DNA from: Cornus controversa
Lineage: Eukaryota > Streptophyta > Magnoliopsida > Cornales > Cornaceae
Reading direction: 5' to 3'
DNA length: 64,000 nucleotides
NCBI GenBank assembly: GCA_026545225.1
Contig: CM048853.1
Location: 53,315,255-53,379,254, forward strand
In this document: positions 25,096 to 36,458 of the stretch, in pieces
How the letters are laid out: the number at the start of each line of letters is the position of its first letter
How positions within the stretch are numbered: position 1 is the stretch's first letter
Notes under the pieces: generated by a model
Told to the model about the DNA's origin: nothing
Seen by the model: only the letters and a program-made list of their open reading frames with translations
Databases searched by the model: none
Program-made: the position numbers and the translations under genes

Positions 25096-25472
25096 TGTTG
25101 TAATAGTGGTATATAAATAACTACTAAACTATTATATAGTAAGAGAGAGAGGATGGATAGTGATATATATATAATAGTAGTACTAAATGAGAACTAAAGT
25201 GTTATATAGTAATAGAGATGAAGAGAGAATAGATAATTATATGATAAAAGTATATGATAAGTGAGAGGAGAAGTGAGAGAGAGAGTAAAGGGAATTGCTG
25301 TTGTTTTATTATTAAACGAACAACTGAACTATTACATACGACTGGTGCCTTATTTATAGGCAAAGGTGAGGCAAAGTGGGAGATATTTTTCTTTAGATAG
25401 AGGAGAAAATATGTTGCAAGTGAGTTTACCACTTGCAACCACGTGGGAGTGAATCCCACTGTCCACGTAACA
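25096..25472 (-). repeat. 5' LTR of the copia element
   Basis: 377 bases, starting TGTTACGTGGACAGTGGG on the minus strand and ending CTATTACAACA. The indels relative to the other LTR suggest the insertion is not recent. Confidence 0.93.
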
Positions 25473-25859
25473 ATTAATGATTTTTCTATAAAAAATAGTA
25501 ATATTAAAAGAAAATCAATGTTAATGAAATTTGAACTTAATTGAAAATATTTTTTAAAAGTGGTTATAATAAAAAAAAATTAGGACTTATTTGTCTTTCA
25601 AATTAAAAATTAACTAATAAGTTTTCCAAATTTAAATGTATAAAGAGCACCTCCGAGCAAAAACTACAAGAGTGCCCATTTTACTCTATCATTTTTAATA
25701 AAAGGGTACGCCATTTTTGGGCAAGAAAATATTGATTATCACATAAATTTAAAATGTACAATCATAGAATACCGCCTCAGACAGTGGCAGGTGGTAAACC
25801 AAAGATACAGTGCATTTACAAGACAAAACAAATTTGCTTAGCTCTATATTAGAAAAATG

Positions 25860-25897
<38 letters not shown>

Positions 25898-25972
25898 TTA
25901 TTTATAGACGCAGATTATATAACTCCCGACTTGAATGAAAAAAACAGAGAGAGGTACATAATAGATACAGAC
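25473..25972. promoter_or_regulatory. FMO upstream flank
   Basis: Only 500 bases separate the copia 5' LTR from the FMO start codon. The proximal part has a (CT)n tract running into (TA)n at about 25860-25900, a plausible core promoter or 5' UTR. The LTR's own promoter faces away, on the minus strand. Confidence 0.4.
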
Positions 25973-28900
25973 ATGGCACGGTCTTTGAAAGTGGCAGTGA
26001 TCGGAGCCGGTGTCGCCGGTCTGATCGCCTCCCGTGAACTTCAAAGAGAAGGCCACCGAGTCGTCGTCTTTGAAAAAGGAGACCGACTCGGTGGAACATG
26101 GATCTACGACCCTCAAGTCGAGTCCGACCCACTCAGTCTCGACCCGAACAGAGAGATTGTTCACGGCAGTGCGTACCATTCACTCCGCACCAATCACCCA
26201 CGGCACATAATGGGTTTCTCGGACTATCCGTTTACTGTTAGGAAAAATGGGGATTCGAGGAATTTTCCAGGGCACGAGGAGGTGCTCAGGTTCTTGAATG
26301 ATTTTGCGAGGGACTTTGGACTCACTGAGTTGATTCGGTTTGAAACTGAAGTCGTCCGAGTTGAGCAGCTTGAGTCGAGAAATAATGAATGGATGGTTGA
26401 GTCGAGGAGGAGTGGGTTGAGTTCAGTGGATGTCTTCGAGGCAGTAGTAGTGTGTAATGGTCACCACACTGAACCACGGATAGCGAATCTTCCAGGTACA
26501 CACTAATTAACTACTCCTCTTTCTTTCCTTTTCTTTTTTTATTTTTATTTTTATTATTATTATTTTTATAATGTTATACTTATGACTTATAAAGCACGGA
26601 AAATTTCAACGTGTCTTATAGTGTGTTAAACATTCGAACACTTTTGTCGGACACTTTGTAAAAGTGTCTTGACAATTTTATTTTAAATACTTTTCGAACA
26701 CTTCTTATACACTCTTTAAATACATATCCGATATTTTGTAGCAGTGATACATATTCAATTATTTTGAAAGAAAATTATATGCGACTAAGTTATGATTAAA
26801 AATTTAAGTTAAATATACGTAGATGACTAAATAAATATGGTTCTTTAATTTATTTTAATCTATTTGTCTGTTTTTATTTATAAGTTTGTTTGATTTTTAA
26901 TTATTTGATGATAAATTAAAATATTTTTATAATCTAATTTTTTTTAATAATTAATATATTATATTATTATTTTATACCTGCATCCTTCGTGTCTTATTTT
27001 TAAAATTATTTTATATCATACTATGTCTACTGTACCCCTTTCCGTCCTTCCTGTCTTGTAACTAGGGGTACAACTTGGGTTGGGCAACCCGAATTTAACC
27101 CAAACCCAGTCCGATTTTTTACGAGCTTGGACAACTATTTTTACAATTAGGGTTGAACTTGAGTTGAAAAATCCCAACCCGAACTTAATTAGGGTTGGGA
27201 TAGAGTTGAGGTGTCAACAACCCGAACCTGAATTGTAATATTATTTTTATATATATATTTTATTTTAAATATATAATATATAATATTCAAATTATGATAA
27301 CTTTTTTCTCTTCAAGTTCCTTTATTTAAATCTTGATTTATTGTATGTTAACACTTTGGATAATTAATTTCTTAAAAATTTGTTTATAATTTTTTAAAAA
27401 TTTGCATTAAGTTCTTAATTTTTTGTGTGTTTAGGAGTAATCTAATGTGAAACTTATTAAATATCACTTTAAATTTCCAACATAGAGATTGGTGATATAT
27501 ATAACCCGAATTAACCCGACTTTTTAACTCGAAATCTCAACCCGAGTTTAAAAATTTAAGGATGGGTTGGACTAGGGTTGAGTAGTTAGGGTTGAAAGTA
27601 GGGTTAAAATTATGTTAGAGTTGAATATTTTATATGTAGAATTGAGTCTGAATTATACTTCTAACCCGTCTAACCAGCCCGAGTTTTATCCCTGCTTGTA
27701 ACACTTACTTTTCTAACTTGTATATCAAGTGTTTTGAATTTACCAAAAAGTGGCTTGGTGGACCCCATCATGTCTTCACTTTAATGGCTGTAATTGTATG
27801 TATAGCTTGCTTGTTTCGAGTCTTTTAAGTTTTGAGCATTAATGGAATTCATTAGTGTGTGTGTATATATATATATAACTGTATAGGCGTGGAAATTACC
27901 AGATGACATGCTGTGTAGCTAGAGTTGGATTGGTGGATTTAAACTTGTAATTTCAGCTAAAATGAAGTTTTCCTTTAGCATAAAATACTTACAAATAATT
28001 TAAGTTGTTTGGCAATATATAAATAATATGTATGCAGGCATTGAGAAGTGGAGCGGAAAGCAAGTACATAGTCACAATTACCGTGTTCCTGAACCATTTC
28101 GGAATCAGGTATGCTACTCATCATCTATTCCCATGCCTTGTAATTTGATGGGTTTAATTGATTTTAGTAGTTATTCAACAATTTCCAACTTAATTACAGA
28201 TTGTGGTTATGATTGGAGCTGGGCCTAGTGCGATTGATATATCCAAAGATATTGCTAAACTCGCCAAACAAGTTCATCTTTCATCAAGGTCCCCAGATGT
28301 TAAACTATCAAAATTAGACAACTATGACAACATATGGCAGCATTCAAAGGTATATATATATATATATCTTTTCGAAAAAAAAAAGGTATATAAATATATA
28401 TATGTGTTTCCTTTGACATACCATGCAAAGGTGTATATATATATATAATATGTACATACATATGTTTATATACCTACAGCACCCTTCACAGATAACATAC
28501 ATGTATGTTACTTAAAATCTACAATATCATCATGATGCAAAGTCATGGATATCTGATTTTTTGTCAATAAAAGTATTTCAATATATAACATAATGAATTT
28601 TAATCTTGTTACAGATACATTATGTTTATGAAGATAATACAGTAGCCTTTGAAGATGGATGTTCTGTTAAAGCAGATGTCATTTTTCACTGCACTGGGTA
28701 TCGATTCCAAACTAGTTTCTTTTTTTTTTTACCTTGTGCTTTCTTGAAGATAAACATAAACTTGTACACATGCATGATTAATATATATAGGTACAAATAC
28801 CATGTTCCATTTCTTAAAACAAATGGAACTGTGAGCATTGATGACAACCGTGTAGGACCACTTTACAAGCATGTCTTCCCACCCCAGCTTGGTCCTTCCC

Positions 28901-29575
28901 TCTCCTTTGTTGGAATACCTTTTAGGGTCAGTTGTTTCTCTTGCTCTTACTATTTTTGTTGTCATTGTCAACTCAAATTAATTTGTTAATTAATATATGA
29001 TAACTCAGATTCTATTTGTATGGTTAAGCTAGCCTTTAAATTATTGTTTTTCTTGTCAATCTAGCTAAGCAAGCAAGTCATGAAATTCATGGTGATCGGA
29101 TTAATTATGTACCGCATCGAATTTATTTTCTTAATTTACAATTAATTAGGTGATTATATTTGGTATGATGGAGTTACAATCGAAGTGGATAGCGCATGTT
29201 TTATCCGGTAAGGTGTCTCTGCCATCCAAGGAGGAGATGCTGGCTGATGTTGAACAACTTTACCGGCATCTGGAGCAGTCCGGGATCCCCAAGTACCATA
29301 CCCATCAAATTTATCCAAATGAGGTAAGTTTTCATTATTACAGACATTGATGCCTATATATATATATATATATATATATAATTTCTTTCATTTCATGGTT
29401 TGATGGCATGCAGTTTGAGTACATGGACTGGATGGCTGCTCAAGTGGGAATTCCATCTCTGGAGGAGAAGATAAAAAGGATATATGCACAACTTTGGAAG
29501 ATGGATTTTATTTCTCAGGGGGAGGGACTCAGGGACAACTGGGATGTCGATAACTGGATAAGCCAAGCTTTTTAA
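25973..29575 (+). CDS. Flavin-containing monooxygenase, FMO GS-OX-like
   Basis: Seven exons: 25973-26495, 28038-28108, 28200-28349, 28615-28697, 28791-28926, 29150-29323, 29414-29575. All are GT-AG and in phase, giving 432 aa. The first in-frame ATG ([13 protein letters not shown]) is used. Residues 6-20 are the FAD Rossmann motif (VIGAGVAGL). The FMO signature region is [13 protein letters not shown], with W in place of the usual F. The NADPH motif is [16 protein letters not shown] (about 200-215). HCTGYKYHVPF and [13 protein letters not shown] are family hallmarks. In Arabidopsis, GS-OX members S-oxygenate methylthioalkyl glucosinolates; outside glucosinolate plants the substrate is unknown, so only 'GS-OX-like' is justified. 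Intron 1 (1.5 kb) holds a hAT-type MITE. The protein is somewhat shorter than the usual ~460 aa, but no conserved block is clearly missing. Confidence 0.9.
27063..27694. mobile_element. hAT-type MITE in FMO intron 1
   Basis: 632 bases with a perfect 8-bp target duplication CTTGTAAC (27055-27062 and 27695-27702). The ends are imperfect inverted repeats: TAGGGGTACAACTTGGGTTG and, reversed from the right end, CAGGGATAAAACTCGGGCTG. The inside repeats GGGTTGAACC/AACCCGAA-type words. 8-bp duplications and YAGGG ends are hAT hallmarks; there is no transposase. Confidence 0.9.
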
Positions 29576-30148
29576 TTAATTAATTGCTGGTCGACACAGC
29601 ATATATATATATATATATAACAAATTTTTACTGCATTTTTATTTGTTTGCAAACAAGTTTTGAATTAAAGTGCATTAATTCAACCAATATGATTGTATAA
29701 ATTATAGGATAATACTTGCGTCCAATCCTATGCGAACCAAGTTGGTTCTCCTATGTGATGTGGCTCAATAAAAGTGTGACACATGTTCCAAAATTTATAA
29801 AAATATTAAAAGAAGTTAAAAATGAAACAAATCTATTTTTTTAACAGATTTACCCGTAACCCGAATAAGATTCTCTCTCATTTGCAACAATCTCTCTCAT
29901 TTATATTTCTCTCTCTTGCTCTTTCTCAGCTGTAACAAACGATCTCTCATGTGTGTCTCTCTCTCTCTCGTCTTGATCCAAATTATATTTCTCTTTCATC
30001 CTTATCTCTCCTTTTCACCATTAATATACATATATCCATATGTATTTTTGTAACAATACTGTATATATATACACGATATATATATATCTATGGTATTTCT
30101 GTAACAATTAATATATATTTCTATAACGAGATATATATATATGGAGGC
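29576..30148. other. FMO 3' flank
   Basis: 3' UTR and spacer with TA and CTCTCT runs. No gene is seen; the short ORFs are microsatellite frames. Confidence 0.6.
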
Positions 30149-31091
30149 GATATTTGCACTCCACTTTTTCACGGTTGCACTCCATTGACATTTTTCTTTT
30201 AAATAAAAGGACAAGAAGACCCCTAAATTCATTAATGTATCATTCCTTATTTTATAATATCATAACTACCATTTATACAATAAATTTTAATTCTTTTTAT
30301 TTTGTTTAGTAATTTCTTTTGGGTTTCGACCAAAAAGAACTTTTTTCTCTGAGTACTCTTTTTTTTATCCAGTAAAAAGTAATAATTTATTCAATAGAGA
30401 TATCCAGTAAAAAGTGATAAAAAAGATAATAGGTACTCTATTTTTTTGGTTTTTTTTTTTTGGGTTCTGTCAATATTAAGAGAATTTATTCAACATGAAG
30501 AACTTTTTTTTTATGTTCTTTTTTTTTTGTGTATCATATATATATTTTTTTCAGTGATGTCTTATGAAATAATTTATTCAATAGAGATAATTTCTTTTGG
30601 GTTTTTTTCTTTTTTTACGTACCATACTTCTTTTTTCTCGGTCTTCTTACTGAATCAATCTATAATTTTTATTCTAGAATTGAATTTTATCCATTCGGAT
30701 GCTATGTTGAGAATAATAGACGCAATTTGTGTCTAGATCAAAGAGAAGTAAAAAAGTATAGGATTTAATATAATGACTTAGAGAGTATTGATCAAATGTA
30801 TGTGATTAGGATAATAAAAATTATTTGATTAGATTAAAAAGTATTTGAGTTGGAAGTAAAATTTATATCAATGTTTTGTTTGATTTATTGCATGTATCTA
30901 ATCTTTAATTTGTCTTATTTTATAAATAAGACAAGTGTAAAATAAATTACAATTTTGGTGAGTAAAAGACAATATACCAAATATAAGAATGTGTGATAAA
31001 GCGTGAATGAATTAAAATTATAAAAAAAAGAAAAAAATCAAAGAAAATATAGGAATGAAGCGCTAGAGGATATTGGTAGAGAGCGAATATC
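30149..31091. mobile_element. MITE, family A, about 0.94 kb
   Basis: The left end GATATTTGCACTCCACTTTT and the reversed right end GATATTCGCTCTCTACCAAT form an inverted repeat. The right-end words GAGGATATTGGTAGAG recur at the end of the element at 47920-49092, and its left 150 bases match 18589. It is AT-rich, non-coding and shows no transposase. The long terminal repeats suggest a Mutator-like derivative, but no clear 9-bp duplication was found. Confidence 0.6.
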
Positions 31092-31313
31092 ATATCAGTT
31101 CCGTAATAGAAATAATGTGTATTTATTTAAATCAAATAATTGTTTATAGGTTTTAAGTGAGGGCCAAACTAATAATATTACGAATTAGTTAGGGGGCATT
31201 TTGTAAAGCCTAAGAGATGTATACATGTGGATGCGAAAAATGTCCACGCGAGATTTGGTTCGGCACTGACTGCGTTGGTAGCACCGTAGTAGTATTGCAG
31301 TTATGAAACTTTC

Positions 31314-31481
31314 ATTGGTATGATGGAGTTAGAATCCAAGTGGATAGCGCATGTTTTATCCGGTAAGGTGTCTCTGCCATCCAAAAAAGAAAGAAATGCT
31401 GACTGATGTTGAACAACTTTACCGGCGGCATATTTAGGAACCCACACTCAAATTCATCCAAATGAAGTACGTTTTCATTAT
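31314..31481 (+). pseudogene. Decayed copy of FMO exon 6
   Basis: The sequence TTGGTATGATGGAGTTAGAA and onward matches exon 6 of the upstream FMO (29150-29323) almost base for base through GGTAAGGTGTCTCTGCCATC. It then has an A-rich insertion, a deletion of about 30 bases over the SGIPKYH codons and a frameshift. The first bases of the following intron (GTACGTTTTCATTAT versus GTAAGTTTTCATTAT) are also shared, so the copy came through DNA rather than a spliced RNA. No other exons accompany it. Confidence 0.9.
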
Positions 31482-31617
31482 ATTAATTCCCCAGTTGCCA
31501 TTCTTGTTTTACACTTCACTTTTAATTTTATATACATTGATATATATATATATATATATATATAGGCATCAATCACATACACACATGCAGGACCAAATAT
31601 GTGGTTTAGAGGACTTT

Positions 31618-31725
31618 GTATGATACTAACAGAAACATATAGTAAGGGTGAGCCTGTGGAAGAGCGTCTCTGCTTTCATCTCAGCAGTAAATATACTGCA
31701 GTACCTTAAGTTTCTGTTAGCATAC
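31618..31725. repeat. 108-nt hairpin
   Basis: CTAACAGAAAC (31626-31636) pairs perfectly with GTTTCTGTTAG (31710-31720). Outer GTATG/CATAC extends the stem past a 3-nt bulge, and inner TAAGG/CCTTA continues it. It could be a small-RNA or snoRNA-like precursor or a chance foldback; box C/D motifs are not convincing. Confidence 0.5.
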
Positions 31726-33311
31726 CTTTATTCAAACTGCAAACAGAAATAAAGAATGAAGATCATTTGACAACATAAACCATATTAAGACTCAGTATGG
31801 TCTCCATCTTAGTTAACCATCCTGTATTTTTCAATATCATGGGAAATAGTAGCTTCTACAAATAGCCTCACGCTGTTGATCCCCATGCGTATGCCTACAC
31901 AAACAAAATCGGTGAGAAGAATGACAGAAACTTAAACAAATAGGAAATGAGAAAATGTCTTCACCTAGATGCGAAGAAAATCAAATATTGAAGAACAGAC
32001 ATACATATCATATACACAGAGAGAGAGAAGGACAAGACATACATATCACACACACTCACTGAACTTGAGCAGATGATTCGTTTACGAAAATAATATAATT
32101 TTGTTCATTTGATTAACCAGACTGACCACTAGTAGAAATTGCTTCTGTTCAAAGTCGACAAAATTAAATCATTCCAATGTCAATAACACATAATGTACAA
32201 CCTTTTTTACACTATATATGTCACAAAAATAGCAAAAATTTTGATGCTGGTGTCCACAATATATGGCAGATTGCTCCTGCTGCAGCTATTATGTCTTCTA
32301 AACCAGCCCAGCTTCTGCTGATTTATCTTCTAATCAGTTCCTGCTCAGTGTAAATATTGATTCATAGCAATAAACGAAAACAAACAAGGACGATTATTTA
32401 CTCAGCAGCATGTGTGGTAAAAATATAATAGAATCATGTTACTCATATGGCAGCCCTCATCAAATCCAGAGTTCGAGGTAGATGACGCTCCTCCTAACTG
32501 TTTCTTATCTCCAAACTATCTCCTTTTATCAAATGCAAATGCACTGAGAGATGAGCTTCATAACCTACTTCAAGAGATAACGCCATAGAATACAAGATGA
32601 TCCAGAGCCTTTACACCATTAAAGAACTCAAACCAGACTTCATTAACAACAACAACTATGAACTAGTTACAAATTAACCCAAATCAAGAAAATTTTCTCC
32701 CTCAACACAGCCAAAAATCTTTAAGATTGACAATCCAGATAAAACAGATATCACATGGACAACTGAATAATTCATCTACCAATTTATGACAAATTCAAAC
32801 ACTTTTTTATTTCTCAAAATGCCAAGTTACATACAATTTGGTAATGTATATTAGTGTCAAGACACCCTAACCCAACCCTCACCACCCCCACACCAACCCC
32901 CATCTCCCACCACAAACCCATAAAACAAAAGAAAGAAGAAGAAAACATTGCTTTACATGGACTCGAAAGACAGCCCCAGAAAAGATAAGGGAAACAATGT
33001 AAGCAACTTCACAAACCTGAGTGAGTTGTAAGTAAGTATCATAAGATAGTTTGAAAAATGCTTCCATTCCACATACCAAGAAGATAGCATTTTCTAACTC
33101 TACCATTTCCCAAGTTCGTTTCTTTGAGCACATTAACTGAAGCAGCTTTTGATTGAAAAAAATCCAGTGGAAGTCTTAAAGAGTTCTTCTATCAAAATTC
33201 TTAACCAACAAAACGAGCTTTTACAGAAACCATTCCACCGATGTTTTTCAATCCCCATTTGAAGTAGCCTCAAATGTTTCTGATTATTTTCCCATTGTGT
33301 AACCATCACTA
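31726..33311. other. Spacer and likely 3' UTR of the DUF641 gene
   Basis: This lies downstream of the minus-strand DUF641 stop codon. It is less AT-rich than the large spacers, and a long, perhaps spliced, 3' UTR is plausible for 32400-33311. The minus frames at 33133-32879 and 33321-33133 have no recognisable domain. I see no independent gene. Confidence 0.4.
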
Positions 33312-34769
33312 CTATGTACACTTCAAGCCAGTTAGATAAACCTGAGACTGGATCACTGTTTTCCCGAGTTTGAAACCGGGTACTACCGTGAATCCCACCT
33401 TCGGCCTACTCTTACCGGGAACTATATCTTTCCTTGTGACATCTTCCATGTATACCATCGAAAAATCTACGCCTTTCTCCACCTGAAAAATCTCTACTTT
33501 GGGATTGAAAGAATAGGCCAGCTTATGAAGCAACCAAATTGAGCTTGCCATCTTCACAAACGACTCATAGAATACACCCAGCGATCTCCATGAATCCAGT
33601 ACCACGTCCTTTCTGTCCAAATCGCTAAAAATTGATGATTCCATGGTAGGGTGTATAAGTTGCTGATACTTTTTCTCACTAAATTTCGAAAAATCACAAT
33701 TTGGATGCTTACTCAGAACCTCTATTGGATTGCCCGAAACATGCTCGATCAATTGCCTCAAAGAGCTATTTTTGTCTGAATTTGATCCATTACCATTGCA
33801 CACAACTCCGTTCCCACCCAAGCCAAAACTTTCTGAATCGAAACCTCGAAACATCACCATGCTAACATACGAAAGGAACGCATACCGATTATGGCCTTTT
33901 TTCGTGTAATCGATATCGGGATGAACCGAATTTGCGGCCAATTCCAAATCCCACCCTGCTTTCTTCATCAATTCAATCAAGAGCTTAGTAAAACTATGCA
34001 ATGCTCTACAAGTTTCGCGCAATATCGAATCGAAAACCCGGATGGTTAATGAGACCTCGCCGGCAGAACTAATGTTGGAACTCGAATTCATCGATAATCT
34101 CTTTGTCAACTTGGAATTGGTGTTTTCGATACTGTTCAACTGTTGCCTTAGAACCAAAACTTGGTCGTCTTTAACGTCGATGTCGGCCTGTAATCGATTG
34201 ATGGCGGTGTCAAGCGTTCGAAGCTTGCTCTGATTCTCTTGCACCTGAGCTTCCAAGGAAGACCCAGTTGGAAAATCAAGTTCGGAATTAGGGTTTTTCC
34301 GGAAATTTCTGTAATATTGCCTCACATCAGACAATCTCTGAAGATGCGATACCAAAGCTCGATCGGCGGTTGTTATGGCTTCCTCGTCTAAGGGTACGTG
34401 AGCTGTCTGTAACTGAAGATACGAAGCTTCAAATGACGAAATTGTGGCGAATAGCGACGACATGAGGGTTTCGATGAATTGGGTGTTGGTGTATTCAATG
34501 GGAGAAGCTGGTTTTGTGGGAGAGAGATTGTGGGTTTGGTCTGGTTTGATGACGACGACTTTCTGGTCGGTGATGAATTCTTCGGCGGAGTCTAAGAGGG
34601 CAAAGCCGTCGGCGTCTTCGGTGGCGGCGGGGTTGGCAGATTCGTCATCTTCGGTGAAGAATTCAAAAGTCTTGGTCTTGAAAGCGAGCGCGAACTTCTG
34701 GAACATTTCGGAGATCTGTGGAGGTTTTGACGATCCATCCATTTCTAGCATCTCTGAATTCCTTCCCAC
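33312..34769 (-). CDS. DUF641 / GIL1-IRKI family protein
   Basis: An intronless 485-aa ORF. The N-terminus has SKPPQISEMFQKFALAFK and TFEFF, then ALLDSAEEFITDQKVVVIKP, which is typical of the family's N-terminal block. The DUF641 helical region (about 95-215) includes LFATISSFEASYLQLQTAHV and ADRALVSHLQRLSDVRQYY, followed by a heptad-like segment around NRLQADIDVKDDQVLVLRQQ. The C-terminal GIL1/IRKI domain contains HPDIDYTKKGHNRYAFLSY and ends with PGFKLGKTVIQSQVYLTG. GIL1 is needed for light-dependent randomisation of hypocotyl growth, and IRKI binds the receptor kinase IRK; this paralogue's role is unknown. The first ATG is used; in-frame M7 and M10 are alternatives. A GA/CT-rich 5' leader lies at 34795-34880. 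Confidence 0.9.
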   Translation of the reverse strand: MGRNSEMLEMDGSSKPPQISEMFQKFALAFKTKTFEFFTEDDESANPAATEDADGFALLDSAEEFITDQKVVVIKPDQTHNLSPTKPASPIEYTNTQFIETLMSSLFATISSFEASYLQLQTAHVPLDEEAITTADRALVSHLQRLSDVRQYYRNFRKNPNSELDFPTGSSLEAQVQENQSKLRTLDTAINRLQADIDVKDDQVLVLRQQLNSIENTNSKLTKRLSMNSSSNISSAGEVSLTIRVFDSILRETCRALHSFTKLLIELMKKAGWDLELAANSVHPDIDYTKKGHNRYAFLSYVSMVMFRGFDSESFGLGGNGVVCNGNGSNSDKNSSLRQLIEHVSGNPIEVLSKHPNCDFSKFSEKKYQQLIHPTMESSIFSDLDRKDVVLDSWRSLGVFYESFVKMASSIWLLHKLAYSFNPKVEIFQVEKGVDFSMVYMEDVTRKDIVPGKSRPKVGFTVVPGFKLGKTVIQSQVYLTGLKCT

Positions 34770-36407
34770 TTTGTCTCTCTCTGCTCAAAGAAGTTCCTTT
34801 AGAGAGAGAGTAAAAGGAAGTACTCCTCCACTCTTCGTATCAACTCTTTGTCTAGAGAGAGAGAGAGAGGGGTATGGGAGTGGTGAGGTGGGGGTGCTTT
34901 GGATGTCTTAGAAGGAAGGTATGTGTGCGTGTTTGGCCTGCGAGACTTTTCTTTCGTTATCTTTCTTTCTTTCTTTCGTTCTGTATATCTATATATATAT
35001 ATATATATATATCTATATATATATATATATTAACTTTTCAATTTATTATACCGTTGGACTTCTCGAGAGAGTTTGATCAACGGTAAAAGAATATGCCTAA
35101 GACAGAGAGCTCTCTTCAGCTGATTGTATCCTTCTCTTGACCATTTCGAAAATGATTTGATGAAAATGAAGTGTTGCCGCTTCGTCAAACAGATAAAAAT
35201 TCTTTTAATTAAAAGGAACCCGTGAGTCTTTTCCGAGCTCGTGACAAAAATCGACACAACTCTTTATAGTAGCATTATTCTTAAATAAAAATTATTTTTA
35301 AATAAATTTTTAAGTTTATATTAAATCCCACCTTCATAAGTATATAGCACTCCAAACTATTTCATCATAAATTTTAATTTTTTTGATTTAGTATTACTCT
35401 CTATTTTATGAGCGGTAGTGAAATAAAATTCCATTTTAGTGTATTTGAGAATGATGTAACAATTCCGTTTATTCAATTGCTCCAAAACTATATTTAAATA
35501 AATAAATAAACCTTGTTTAGATAGTTCTTGCATTTGGTTTTTATCACTAACTCTATATCTTTATGTAATTTCTTTTCACACTAATTTAGAGTTAGAGAAT
35601 GGACTAGAAACATCTTTCACAATATTGAAGAGATAATTCACTAATAGATAGATAGAGAAGTAATTAGAGTCATTCACATCCAAATCATAAATGTTTGAAA
35701 TTCTTGCTTTTATAAGCCTGTAGCACTAAGATAATGAAGTATATTTGGAGTGAACTTCCAATATATATATATAGGTTGAGTTTCATGCACTGAATTTGCT
35801 CTTTTTTTAAAAATAAACTAATTAGCGGGCTCAAACTCAATATTTTAAGCTTTTCAAAATCTTAATCAAGTTTGAATTTAGTAAAAAAAAAATCAAATCG
35901 AGTTAACTAGTAATTTGCAGTCCTAAATTCCGTTGGCATAAAAATGAAAAATGTGATGATTCGAAGGACCATAAAAAAATAATAATAATAAAAAAGGTCT
36001 GAAAAGTTCTTCAAAGTGGTGGTTGGGAGTCGGGACTATGCTGGTAGTAAGTTAAATGTGCAACTGTTGGAGATATTTATCACACAAAGCTTTTCAATTA
36101 ACAGAATTAAGTGCACTGCCAAAGAGAAACAACACAACCAGAAGTGGTTGATTTTCACTTATAATTCAGTGGACGGTATTGTGCCACGTAAAAATTAAAA
36201 TGTAAAGTTATCCAGTTGACAATATTGCGTCACATAAAAATTACAATAAAGTAAAAATTGACTATTATTTACATCAAATATCAATGCTGTGAGCCCCCAC
36301 CACCAACAATCGAGGTCGGTGTGATCAATTTTATAATTTCCCTCTATCAAATGCATTAGTAAAAATCAATGATTAGTAGAGAGAATCTTGGTCCAATTGA
36401 CTTGTGT

Positions 36408-36458
<51 letters not shown>

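Larger units (their letters stand above)
19563..25472 (-). mobile_element. Full-length but degenerate Ty1/copia retrotransposon
   Basis: 5.9 kb, transcribed on the minus strand. LTRs lie at 25096-25472 (5') and 19563-19883 (3'), each with TGTT...AACA ends. A perfect 5-bp duplication ATTAA flanks the element (19558-19562 and 25473-25477). A primer-binding-site-like stretch CGTTATCAACACGAGG abuts the 5' LTR, and a polypurine tract CCCCAAGGGGGAG abuts the 3' LTR. The order gag, protease, integrase, RT, RNase H is that of copia; gag looks like the Ale/Retrofit type. All coding regions carry stops or frameshifts, so it is not autonomous. It fills the gap between the HyPRP and FMO genes. Confidence 0.95.

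Noticed and set aside
34444-34911. 155-codon + frame
   Set aside because: Antisense shadow of the 5' part of the DUF641 gene; no domain.
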